11,493 nucleotides of DNA from Zygnema cylindricum (GCA_037447655.1 JBBHKE010002062.1:1-11493); one strand, 5' to 3'; shown: positions 1-8,362, numbered from the stretch's first letter. The notes: generated by a model not told the origin, from the letters alone. Made by a program: numbers and translations.

Positions 1-20
1 AACCTCCGATGAAGCAGTTA

Positions 21-532
21 TTAAGAACTAAGATACGTCTTCATTTGTGGTGGGGTACTTTTCTCAATTTCGTTTTGTATTTTACTTTCTGCCTGCACTC
101 AAGTTCGCAGCAAAAAAAATGTTTGTGTTTCATATTTTTTGCGCCTTTGTAGTGCTGCCACTTGTAGTCAGAAAAACGTATGATCAAAATTATACCTTTC
201 CATCAGCAAAATTTGTGATTACTATTAAGCCAAATGTCCAGAAGGCAGCTTCCCGAATGTAACTTGCAGTACTGTTTCTTGCAATATATGATGAAATTTG
301 CTTCTCTTGAATCGAATCTGGACGATAAACGGTAACATGGAACCCTCTACTGGATCCTTGTTCCTCACATATTTTGGAATCACTGTAGTTCTGTCCAAAG
401 CTGCTAAATGTAGATTGAATATATGTCTGTATTTGACTTATATTGAGACAAAGCATTTTCTGTAACTCACGATGGCATAGATGCGTAGCCATCAGGTGAT
501 AATTTACTTAAAGAAGCTGATAGGTGATTACA
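21..532 (-). pseudogene. Unrecognised plant gene, last two exons, with a frame break
   Basis: I do not recognise this protein. On the minus strand, exon A can be read from 532 to 196. A GT donor sits at 195-194, then a 103-bp AT-rich intron (195-93) ending in TGCAG, then exon B from 92 to 21. The frame passes the junction in phase and exon B ends in TAA at 23-21 after 23 codons. Exon B is rich in charged and polar residues (starts AESKIQNEIEKS). Exon A has a protein-like composition, with stretches such as GSSRGFHVTVYRPDS and REAAFWTFGLIVITNFADGK. Upstream of about 469 the plausible reading (LSASLSKLSPDGYASMPS) lies in a different frame and meets TGA at 469-467; from there the protein-like reading is one base off. 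Either exon A starts later, at the TTACAG acceptor (465-460), or this is a frameshifted remnant or a sequence error. The splice model is inferred. No signal peptide, membrane segment or known motif is visible. Confidence 0.4.
93..195 (-). other. Probable GT-AG intron
   Basis: Read on the minus strand, this 103-bp stretch begins GTATAATTTT and ends GAGTGCAG. It is T- and A-rich like a plant intron, and it joins two open stretches in phase 0. Length and composition suit a short plant intron. No transcript evidence is available here, so the call rests on the splice consensus and on keeping the reading frame. Confidence 0.4.
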
Positions 533-573
533 CTGAAGATATTTACCATGATATCAGAAACCCCTACAAGAGG

Positions 574-609
574 CCTTGAAAATCCCACAACCCTTGAAAA
601 TCCCACAAC
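574..609 (+). repeat. 18-bp perfect tandem duplication
   Basis: The unit CCTTGAAAATCCCACAAC occurs twice in direct succession (574-591 and 592-609). It sits near the left edge of the A/G-rich block. It is probably a replication-slippage product, and no function is implied. Confidence 0.85.
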
Positions 610-2556
610 TGAAGGGAGCAAACTGAGAGAGATCCGGAACCGTCAATGATCCACAAATGCAACTGCTTACTGAAGAAGAATGGAAGCTTGCACATGTGAA
701 GCCAAAGAAAGGCCACATAAAAGCGTTGACCATAAAAAGATGTGAGGACAGACGGGGGATGGCTTGAAAGGCCCCTCCTCTCGAAAAATCGCCCACCACA
801 AGTAAAAAGGAGGTCATCCAAACCAGCGCAGAACAAACTGAAATTCTACACCGCTTTTGGAGTAAAGTCGTCCACAAAAGACGCGCATAATCGCGCTCCT
901 TCCTCTTAGCACCACGCATGGAACTACAACATACTGATTCTTCAAAGATAAAAAGTGACAGGGTTCGCCAATACAATGTCTCAAGATTGGCACCGTCGGG
1001 CAAACAATATCAATAAATCGACGAATAATATGCAAGCCTGCCAACGAACAGAAAAACACTCTTCTGAAGCAAAAATTACAACAGTGTCGCAAACAATGCT
1101 GTGTGCTTAAAGCAGCTCCCCAGGGAAACAATCGAGCGAATCGCCATTATCAATATTGAGAGCATAAGCGTACAGGCAAACAATAGAGTTGTGCGATGGA
1201 TGAGGCTGCCAAGCCGAAAATTGAAGGTAGTGGTGAATTGAGGTGGCATCTAACGAAGACATGACAAAATGGGTGTAGTACATAGCCTGAGTGAAAGGAA
1301 TGAAGGCCCTCGAAGTAGAGAAATCGGGCAAGCGCAAAATCAGAGGGAAGCTCTTAGCAACTAGTAGCAACAACCTTCACATGTATTAAGGTCTAGAGAC
1401 GCGTAATAGGCTCCGTAATGAGGTGGAGAGAACAGGGATGTGCACCAAAGGAAGAGATGAACAACTAAATAGACCGCAAAAAAGGGAAACAACGTCCAAA
1501 ACACAGTGGACGGTAGGAGCAGGAACAAAAGTATCCCCGACTGGGAAGAGAAGTGAGAGTGGAAGTAATAAGGCGCCAACTCCTTAAAAAGGCGATAGGT
1601 GCCACACAGGTTGTACGAATAAAAACCAAACCCCTTTGCAAGGATGGAAAGGATACATATACGCGAGATGTGGAACCACATTCCCGTCCAAAGCCCTTAA
1701 GGCTCAATCAGAGAGGGGAGGTGCAGGTAAGGTAGGAGGGGCATAGACAGATCACCTCATCCGAAAGGCAAAAACAAGTGAAGGGTCAAAAAGCTTAGGG
1801 AGGTCGTACGCAAAAGGTATAATTTTGCAAAGAGCAGCGTTAGTAAATAATGTCACAAAAGAACTCTAACCCAATGGGCACCCTAATACATGAATGCCTT
1901 CGCAATGGGTCCGAGTTTAGAAACCGGGATTAGGAGTGAACCAATAAAGGAGATTGGAAGGGAACCGAGCAATACACTTAAATGATTGAAAATAATGGTC
2001 AATTTCACGAGGTGAACTTTGGAAAGATTGTAGGCCAACACAAAAAAGGGAAGTGGTAATAAGGGAAAGCAAAAGCGGAAGGTCATTGGGCTAGGTAATG
2101 AGCCAAGGCAAACAAAGGTCCTCGAAGAGGGTCACCTTGGAGGTCCAACGAGCTTTGATGGAGATTAAGCAATGCTTGAATGTCGTGGACAATGTCTTCA
2201 CGAGGTATGCACCAACAAACCGATGTTGTAAAAATCGAGCATGCGTAGGTGTTGTTTGCAATTGGCATGAGCCAAGCAAACATCATTAAATGTTGCCCAC
2301 GACAATTGTGCAAATCCCATTAGTTCGATAACAGTCCGTAGACGAGATATCATGGGGTTATTGAAAATCATGGGTGGTAAATTTCAAGTGACCATAAAAG
2401 ACAAACTTCGGAAAACACATCAACCCCCTTAGCTCCTCGTTTAAGCAAGAAAGATATCATGAAACAAACCGTAAGAGAAGGTTTGCTTGTTAAGAGTTGG
2501 GGGGAAATAATGAAAGCTTCCATATAGACATTGCATGTGTCTCGGGAAGCTCCAAA

Positions 2557-2588
2557 GGGGGGGGTGGAAGGGGAAGGAGGGATAGGGG
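2557..2588 (+). other. Potential G-quadruplex / polypurine tract
   Basis: Four G runs occur close together: eight G at 2557-2564, four at 2570-2573, three at 2579-2581 and four at 2585-2588. Loops of 5, 5 and 3 bases separate them. This fits the usual G3+N1-7 quadruplex rule. Inside a presumed retroelement it could also be a polypurine tract, but no LTR boundary follows it. Confidence 0.55.
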
Positions 2589-3050
2589 TTATTAAATGAA
2601 GCATTCGAAGAACCTCATTTGTGGCAGAAGATGGTGGCGCAGCAGTGAATAGATGGAGTGCTCAAATTGCCCGAGAAAGCTTACCAACTCAATAGAAATG
2701 AACGCTACGTGGACAAGAGAATGCGAAGGGGAGACGAGATGCGAAGGAAACACTTGGAACAATCCCCGTGCCCCGAATTGAGGGCTTTCCAACCTCCTCG
2801 AAGATACCTCCAATATCGAGCCATGGTCTCACGAGCCACATTAGCGCGTCCCGAGGTGGTAAAACAAGAACCCACATAGATACTTGAGGAGAAGGTGTCA
2901 AGGAGCAACGCCCACAGGGTCTTAAATGTGGGACAAAGGAGGCGAATGGCGTCCTACACCAAAACTCGCACGACGACTAAGTATAAACGAAGACGAGGGG
3001 ATCCAAAATCATAAGCCCCGAAGGCATCGAGGTACACTGTGAATCGCTTA

Positions 3051-3590
3051 TAGTATAAATAAATTATTAGTGTAGAGAGACAATTAGTGGTATTAATTCT
3101 ATATTGGGTTCAAAGGCTTAACGCCAACAAAAAATTAAATATAATTTGTGCATAACTTTATTTTGGGTACAATTTTCCCATAGTGTAGGAGGTATAGCCT
3201 ACGTTCACATAGTCGGTGTTTAAACATGTGAGAACAGGTACGCGTGATGATCCCCATCTTTATCACTGGGAATCAAATCCGAGTGCATTTTTTTCGCGTG
3301 GACGCACTCACTTTTGAGTGTTGACGCCTTTATTAATCACTTTTCCTGTACGATTGTACGAAATAACGATAAATTTAGTACAAAATAACACAATTTCATT
3401 ATACACATAGTTGTTCAAACCACATTTTACGCACGATTCAAACGTGCGGATTATACGTAAGTAATGCATTGAACGATTTGAAAAAACCGATAAAATTGTT
3501 AATGAATTTGTATCGTACTTTTCTGTACATGTAAAAAAAAAAAGGAGCTTTACATGTACCAAGGTTTGTATGTTTCCCGTTAAATGAGCG
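3051..3590. other. AT-rich intergenic stretch without a gene
   Basis: No coding region is supportable. There is a TATA-like stretch (TATAAATAAATTA near 3054). Short inverted repeats are present, GAGTGC/GCACTC around 3280-3309 and a stronger hairpin at 3525-3559. The sequence has frequent GTAC/CGTAC motifs, as do later parts of the window (7300-7900), which suggests related repeat ancestry but no clear alignment. Confidence 0.4.
3525..3559. repeat. Perfect 11-bp inverted repeat (hairpin)
   Basis: GTACATGTAAA at 3525-3535 is the exact reverse complement of TTTACATGTAC at 3549-3559. A 13-base loop continuing the A run separates the arms. It lies about 40 bp left of the large foldback element. 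It could be the remnant of a small hairpin element, but no target duplication was found. Confidence 0.7.
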
Positions 3591-3599
3591 GTAAACAGT
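3591..3599 (+). repeat. Left target-site duplication of the foldback element
   Basis: GTAAACAGT here matches GTAAACAAT at 4708-4716 in 8 of 9 positions, directly outside the two ends of the large inverted repeat. A 9-bp duplication is the size typical of Mutator-like elements. Confidence 0.6.
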
Positions 3600-4707
3600 G
3601 GAATTGATCATGACAGTGACTGTTTTGGTTGCGCACAGTCACTTACGTCATTTTGTCAAAAAATGTACGTTTGAAGTACATATCGGTACAAATAAAGTAC
3701 CGTTGAGTATAAATTTGACGGTCAATCGGTTGAACATCTTTGACTCTCATAACATTGTTTCAACCGCTTAAAATTTTGCCGCGCTTGCGAACGTCGACTG
3801 TCATAATAAAATTAGCAATTCACACGGCCGGCGAGCGTTTACGGTACCAAAACTGCGGCGACCACATGTAAATAAAATGGTTGCAGATAGTAACTTTTTG
3901 TCGTTACCTGGGCTCCACAGTGTGAGCACTTAGCCGCAAAATTGAAATTTAATCGTCTAAGCGTTACATTGAACTTAGAAGCAAAATGAAACGAAACGTC
4001 TTTAAATTGAAGTACTATAAGTTTTGTACGGAATATAAATACGCACCGAACGAAAATAAACTTTGTGACTATTATAAAACGAACCGGCGTAAAAATAATG
4101 CGCGTCGTCACGCGCGACGAAATCGAGCCACACTATTTACGAATCAACAATGTTTAAATCCTATAAGTCTTGTACGAAAATATTAGAACGCACGAAACGA
4201 AATAAACTTTGTAGACTATAATAAAACGAACCGGCATAAAAATATAAACTGAAATTAAATGAAAAATGCGCGTCGTCACGCGCGACGAAATCGAGCCACA
4301 CTATTTGCGTTTCTTTTCATTTTGCGTCTAAGTTCAATGTAACGCTTAGACGATTAAATTTCAATTTTGCGGCTAAGTGCTCACACCGTGGAGCTCAGGT
4401 AACGACAAAAAGTGACTGTCTGCAACCATTTTATTTACATGTGGTCGCCGCAGTTTTGGTACCGTAAACGCTCGTCGGCCGTGTGAATTGCTAATTTTAT
4501 TATGACAGTCGACGTTCGCAAGCGCGGAAAAATTTTAAGCGGTTGAAACAATGTTATAAAAGTCAAAGTTGTTCAACCGATTGACCGTCAAATTTATACT
4601 CAACGGTACTTTATTTGTACCGATATGTACTTCAAACGTACATTTTTTGACAAAATGACGTAAGTGACTGTGCGCAACCAAAACAGTCACTGTCATGATC
4701 AATTCCC
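3600..4707. mobile_element. Foldback / Mutator-like non-autonomous element with ~400-bp inverted arms
   Basis: The left arm (3600-3998) is the reverse complement of the right arm (4308-4707). I count about 13 differences over roughly 398 bases, near 97% identity. The ends read GGAATTGATCATGACAGTGA on both sides, with one extra G at the right end. A 9-bp near-perfect direct repeat flanks the element. Long inverted ends plus a 9-bp duplication fit a TIR-type Mutator-like or foldback element. The 309-bp loop holds no transposase and no supportable reading frame, so it would need a transposase supplied elsewhere. Transcription through it would give a long, nearly perfect hairpin RNA. The short open frames in the arms have no protein-like character. 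The family assignment is an inference from TSD length and TIR length only. Confidence 0.8.
4000..4306 (+). repeat. Direct duplication inside the foldback loop
   Basis: Two related copies lie in the loop, roughly 4000-4139 and 4150-4306. The last 41 bases are identical (4098-4138 and 4266-4306) and contain a GC-rich quasi-palindrome, CGTCGTCACGCGCGACG. The middle sections, such as TAAAACGAACCGGC, are also shared, with small indels and a 20-odd-base insertion in the second copy. The second copy abuts the right arm. Confidence 0.8.
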
Positions 4708-4716
4708 GTAAACAAT
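4708..4716 (+). repeat. Right target-site duplication of the foldback element
   Basis: GTAAACAAT sits immediately outside the right arm and pairs with GTAAACAGT at 3591-3599 (one mismatch). Confidence 0.6.
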
Positions 4717-4852
4717 TGCTTATATTTGAATTGTTATCACATGACATATGTGTATCAGAAATTCGACATCAACTGGCTACTGACAGTTGTCCGATTGGCT
4801 ATTATGGTTCCATGCAGTACCAGGCTCAAATCCGAGATGACGCAACTGTGTT

Positions 4853-4870
4853 TAGGCATTGGCTTTTTTT
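4853..4870 (+). repeat. Left flanking direct repeat of the 2.2-kb TIR element
   Basis: TAGGCATTGGCTTTTTTT matches 7091-7108 at 15 of 18 positions; the first ten bases, TAGGCATTGG, are identical. The repeats lie directly against the two TIRs, as a target duplication should. The length is unusual for a DNA transposon. A 10-bp duplication, with the eight-base CTTTTTTT counted as part of the element's left end, would instead suit a Mutator-like insertion. Confidence 0.5.
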
Positions 4871-5384
4871 AGGGTGTGTGCCCATGTAACCGAAACTTTG
4901 ATATGATACTTTGGATTTTAGCGCAGATTTTACGGTGTACTTTTCAAAGTGTTCCTATGTCAATCATTGCTTGCGCCTTTATTACTTCAACTATGTGACA
5001 GTTGTAGACTGTTGAAATTGATGTATTTTCTAGGTTTGTATTGGAAAAATAAATAGAGTAAGGTAGCAAAGGCAGCCTGCTTCTCGCTCAAACTCTCCAG
5101 TCCCCATACTTGTTGCAATCACTGAAGATCGGAGAGGGAGCTAGAGCCATGGCTGTCTATAATGTCCAAGGAGACAGAGAATAGGCTAATACTTAGTATG
5201 TACCAAAAAGAGGCGGTCGGATCAAGGATTTTATCCTTGTAAACAAGCTATATACATAATTAGTAGGCGTTAGATTTAGCCATTATACCGAATCAAAAAT
5301 GAGACGCAATGGGTACAATAGGTATTTAAAAGTGTTCAGATAGAGAATTGCCTCAAAAACTGACAAATAACTAAAAGCTGCTCT

Positions 5385-5452
5385 CGACCAGATTTGAACC
5401 TAGATCTATGTAAAATTTTGGTAGCAATACGGCTTATCCTTTAAGGCGCTAC
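5385..5452 (-). repeat. tRNA-Arg-like segment, possible SINE head
   Basis: On the minus strand the order is TAGCGCC, AAGGATAAGCC, a 30-odd-base spacer, then GGTTCAAATCT (5400-5390). These resemble RNA polymerase III A and B boxes. The AGGATAAG part resembles the D arm of plant tRNA-Arg, and the A-to-B spacing is tRNA-like. A weak T-arm stem (CTAG/CTGG) is possible. The acceptor stem does not pair, so this is not a working tRNA gene. A SINE body would extend towards lower coordinates, but I saw no clear tail or target duplication. Confidence 0.35.
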
Positions 5453-5647
5453 GAAACGATACACGTGACGGGTTTCATAAATATATAAACATTACCGCAA
5501 CAGTTAATTAATTGCAGACTAACCAAAAGGAGCAATTCATGCATGTACGCGAATCTGAACCGTGTAAAATATGTTTTGATCGGGCGGCCGGCATTATAGC
5601 CGCCACGCGAAGTGAGCTTTTGGCGGCATACCGAGATAGCGTCACGC

Positions 5648-5663
5648 GGTGCCACGTGGCGCC
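5648..5663. promoter_or_regulatory. G-box centred palindrome
   Basis: GGTGCCACGTGGCGCC is a 16-bp palindrome with one mismatched pair, centred on CACGTG. CACGTG is the core recognised by plant bZIP and bHLH factors. It lies inside the 2.2-kb element, with no nearby gene that it could be assigned to. Confidence 0.45.
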
Positions 5664-6347
5664 ACATTATTTGATACCGGAGAAGTTGGGAGGAGGAACC
5701 ATGGCTTCCGATTTGACAGGTGTCACATTGTAGACTTTGTCATACAATGGTCGTACAATAAGTACATCCCCCATTGTACCTTCTTGTACTATATAGTGTT
5801 CCTATTGGACTAGGGTTTAGTAGTAGGTAGTCGTGAGTAGGCAGACCAAGACTTAGTAATATTTAGGTACCTCTCTCTAAGAGAGCTTGTAACTATAAAG
5901 GTCATCTTTGACCAGCCATAACTTAATGCTCGGGTGAGCAAATTCAGTGATTCGTTTTGCTGCGGACTTAGGGGAGTCCAAGCTACACAGGGGTGTAGTC
6001 GGTCAGAGTCTTTGCGTGCCAGGGTGGCACTTATTCAGTGGGAAAGTCAAAGTGGGGAATATTGTCCAAAACACATATTCAAGCTTTGCATTATGTGGTG
6101 GAACTGAGCACACAGAAGGTCTTCTCTTCACAGGGGTGAAGGTGTATTTGGGATCTAATTGTCAAGGGATCATTCATTTGGGTTTATATCAACTTGGAGT
6201 CGGCACTATCTAGAATAGCTTCTTTTAGATCTGCGAATTCTGTGGGCAATGGAGCCCATAGAATTTCATAAACGTCTACTAAATGTGCGACAGTCTACGA
6301 AACGAAATGTAAACGACTACGAACCCACGAAACTTCCTAAAATTGGT

Positions 6348-6381
6348 GACGTCTACAAAAACGGCGACGGTTGTAGACGTC
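6348..6381. repeat. 11-bp perfect inverted repeat containing GACGTC
   Basis: GACGTCTACAA (6348-6358) and TTGTAGACGTC (6371-6381) are exact reverse complements with a 12-base loop. The sequence around them has many variants of GTCTAC and GTAGAC (6255-6420). A perfect TGACGTCA lies at 6444-6451. TGACGTCA is a known bZIP (TGA/CREB-type) site; any use here is unproven. Confidence 0.6.
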
Positions 6382-6443
6382 GAGGTTTTTGTGACATTGT
6401 AGATGTTTAGGGTTTTGTGACATAGCGAAGTCATGCTACCATG

Positions 6444-6451
6444 TGACGTCA
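6444..6451. promoter_or_regulatory. TGACGTCA bZIP-type site
   Basis: This is a perfect 8-bp palindrome of the CRE/TGA class. It lies about 60 bp right of the inverted GACGTCTAC pair. No adjacent gene was found, so this is only a sequence match. Confidence 0.3.
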
Positions 6452-7090
6452 TCAATACGTAGATTTTCCGCCACGGCTTCCCGATTTCGTTTTCTTATCT
6501 TTTATCATTCGATATGCCATCGAGCTCGGACAAAAAAGATTTAAAAAAAAAGAAAAATTAAATATCTTTCATTTGATACTATTACTGTTGCATTCGTGTA
6601 AATAAGAGAGAAAGAGGAGTGGTCGAGTGAGAAAGAGGGGGAGAGACGAGGACGACGTAAAATTTTGCAAAGGACCCATGAATGAAAGTGGATGTCCGAG
6701 ACCCCAAATATTTTTTTTCCATACATGCTCGTCATTTTCGTACGTACATGCGCGTGACGAGCAAGGTAAAAAATATTGTAATCTCCGTCGTTCAAAATTT
6801 TAAAAAATGTTTGACACATGCAATCCCGGTTTTATATTCGTCAGTAGGGTATTATTTTCATAAAAATCAGGTCACGATTTGATTCCAGTGCAAGTGTGAA
6901 GATGAGATGGAAGTGGGTCGCGATGATGATAATGCCAAATTGTCGTACCTTCCAAGTTGCAAGATGACGCAAAATATACTTGTGTTTTTGCCCATTTTTC
7001 GTACGGAGTAAGATTTTATCGTTGAAAGTCCCATTTTTTTGTGAAAACGACACAAAAAAACCCTTACTTGAACACATGGGCACACACCCT

Positions 7091-7108
7091 TAGGCATTGG
7101 ATTTTTAG
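7091..7108 (+). repeat. Right flanking direct repeat of the 2.2-kb TIR element
   Basis: TAGGCATTGGATTTTTAG pairs with 4853-4870 (15 of 18 positions). A further partial copy, TAGGCATGG, begins at 7106, so the target may already have been repetitive. Confidence 0.5.
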
Positions 7109-7781
7109 GCATGGTTGCTTCCGTCGAGGTCTGTAACTGCTCGACAACGGCTTGAACGCCAGTTTCACTGTCGACTTCCGTGGCGTCAATAATGGCGGCT
7201 TCCTTGAAGATTTGTATTCATGGCGGCTTCTTTGAAAAAAAATGAAAAGATGTTTGTACAGATTTAAAACTTACTGCGCACAAATGGTGTAACACTGCAA
7301 CGTCTCTTTTCATAAATTTCAGTACATTTTCCGTGAAATATATATTTTCAGTTTACCGGACAGAAAGTACTAATAAGTGCAACGTATCTTTTCGTCAAAG
7401 TCCGTACATTTCCGTAAAATGTTGTACCTTTCCGTAAGTTTCCCGTTCAGTTCACCAGACAGAAAGTACTCCGTGTTTTTTTGCGATTCTTTCAAAATTC
7501 ACGAATTATACGTAGAAATCGGGAAAAATGAAAAATCACACGATTTGAACAACAACGATTATACATTACATTATTATATTAATTTGGCCGGTTTTTAAAT
7601 AATGTAGAGTCATTGACGCTAAGTAAACCGTACCTAAATTAACGTTAAGAAAAAAATTGTATTATTAATTTCAATTAAGGCTCGAGGGTCAAATTTTAGG
7701 GGTGCGAATATATTGTTATTAACCCTATAAGCGATTCGCGGTGTAGCGAACAAAAGTTGCAACGGTGATCCATACGAGTAC
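7109..7781. other. Intergenic stretch with a degenerate direct duplication
   Basis: No gene is supportable. ATGGCGGCTTC(C/T)TTGA occurs twice (near 7189 and 7218) and again inside the 744-bp element near 8239, so these regions share repeat ancestry. A direct duplication occupies 7297-7474. The 73-codon frame at 7377-7598 lies across this duplication and shows no motif. Confidence 0.4.
7297..7474 (+). repeat. Diverged tandem duplication
   Basis: Copy one (7297-7378) and copy two (7379-7474) both start GCAACGT(C/A)TCTTTTC. Both carry GTACATTT(T)CCGT in the middle and end with GTT(T/C)ACC(G/A)GACAGAAAGTACT. The second copy has about 14 extra bases. This is probably an old unequal-exchange or slippage event. 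Confidence 0.65.
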
Positions 7782-7789
7782 GTGGGAAC
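7782..7789 (+). repeat. Left 8-bp target-site duplication
   Basis: GTGGGAAC is repeated exactly at 8534-8541, directly outside the TIRs of the element at 7790-8533. Confidence 0.8.
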
Positions 7790-7926
7790 CATAGATGTCC
7801 TATTCGTACGGATTTGGACTTTTTTCCGATTACTACGTAGTATTCGCTTTTTTCGTACAATTCGTAAATTTCGTACGTCACATGCTGTACGGAAACTGTA
7901 CGAACATAAAAAAAAAAACGTTGCGC

Positions 7927-8023
7927 CATTTGCGCGCGCGTATTTTTTTTATGTCCTCCACTTCGTCTTCAGAAGGAAGTCGCCGTTGGAGACGCCGTAA
8001 ATTCCGCCGCTCACCGCTTGTTC
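7927..8023 (+). repeat. Internal direct repeat, copy 1
   Basis: It begins CATTTGCGCGCGCGTATTTT and ends near GCTTGTTC. The partner is 8267-8362, which I judge about 85-90% identical by eye. Confidence 0.8.
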
Positions 8024-8043
8024 AGTTTTGCTTCATTTGCGGG

Positions 8044-8239
8044 CGCGTATTTTTATCTGACCGGCGAGCGGCGAAATTTATGGCGTCTCGCACGCGTATT
8101 TTTATCTGAGCGGCGAGCCGCGGAATTTATGGCCTCTCGCACACGTATTTTTATCTGAGCGGCGAGCGGCGGAATTTATGGCGTCTCGCACGCGTATTTC
8201 AATCTGAATGGCGAGCGGCGGAATTTATGGCGTCTCCAA
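8044..8239 (+). repeat. Four-copy 49-bp tandem array (minisatellite-like)
   Basis: Units start at 8044, 8093, 8142 and 8191, each with the pattern CGCGTATTT, ATCTGAGCGGCGAG, GGAATTTATGGCGTCTCGCA. The period is exactly 49 in all four, with only scattered substitutions; the fourth is the most diverged (TTCAATCTGAAT). The regular spacing points to recent unequal exchange. Confidence 0.9.
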
Positions 8240-8266
8240 TGGCGGCTTCTTTGAGCCGTTTTGTTT

Positions 8267-8362
8267 CATTTGCGCGCGCGTATTTTCATCTGTCCTCCAC
8301 TCCGTCTTTAGAAGGAAGCCGCCGTTGGAAACGCCGTAAATTCCGGCTCTCGCCGCTAGTTC
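8267..8362 (+). repeat. Internal direct repeat, copy 2
   Basis: This is the second copy of 7927-8023. It shares the GCGCGCGCG run and the stretch GAAGGAAG(T/C)CGCCGTTGGA, with a slightly different 3' end. Confidence 0.8.

Larger units (their letters stand above)
533..3050. other. Strand-asymmetric A/G-rich block, no supportable gene
   Basis: The plus strand is strongly rich in A and G and poor in T through most of this 2.5 kb; for example, 1441-1500 has only about four T. The minus strand shows a tiling of open frames of roughly 60-150 codons, but a pyrimidine-rich strand lacks TAA, TAG and TGA by composition alone. None of the conceptual proteins shows reverse transcriptase, integrase, protease, gag zinc-knuckle or transposase motifs. 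RNA-sense strands of LTR retrotransposons are often A-rich, so a decayed noncoding retroelement in plus orientation is the best guess. I could not find paired LTRs, a clear primer-binding site or target duplications. An untranslated or pseudogene origin remains possible. Confidence 0.35.
4871..7090. mobile_element. 2.2-kb non-autonomous element with perfect 17-bp TIRs
   Basis: AGGGTGTGTGCCCATGT at 4871-4887 is the exact reverse complement of 7074-7090. The two ends are flanked by direct repeats (4853-4870 and 7091-7108). The subterminal regions do not pair further. The interior contains no transposase-like frame. It holds a tRNA-like segment near 5390-5450, a G-box palindrome at 5648-5663, a TATA-like CTATATAG near 5790, and a pair of inverted GACGTCTAC repeats at 6348-6381. 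The 88-codon frame at 5947-6213 has no recognisable motif. The TAGGG-type terminus resembles many plant hAT ends, but an 8-bp duplication is absent. The superfamily is therefore undecided; it could be a composite of several older insertions. Confidence 0.6.

Noticed and set aside
554-2901. Series of minus-strand open frames of about 60-150 codons tiling the block
   Set aside because: The minus strand is pyrimidine-rich, so stop codons are rare by composition. The proteins are hydrophobic or Ser/Leu-rich, overlap in different frames and show no known motif.
3087-3100. TGGTATTAATTC as a retrotransposon primer-binding site
   Set aside because: Only about seven bases match the initiator tRNA-Met type site TGGTATCAGAG, and no LTR pair surrounds it.
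3839-4186. Open frames within the foldback arms and loop
   Set aside because: They follow from the inverted and direct repeats, and no transposase residues are visible.
5512-5733. 73-codon plus-strand frame with CKIC and a late GGTMASD stretch
   Set aside because: It starts and ends without conserved motif and overlaps the G-box palindrome in repetitive DNA; its length is within chance.
5947-6213. 88-codon plus-strand frame inside the 2.2-kb element
   Set aside because: It has some protein-like character, but no known domain, no splice context and no partner exon could be found. Not enough to call a gene.
8044-8239. 49-bp array as a CRISPR array
   Set aside because: The units are contiguous with no unique spacers, and the context is plant nuclear DNA.
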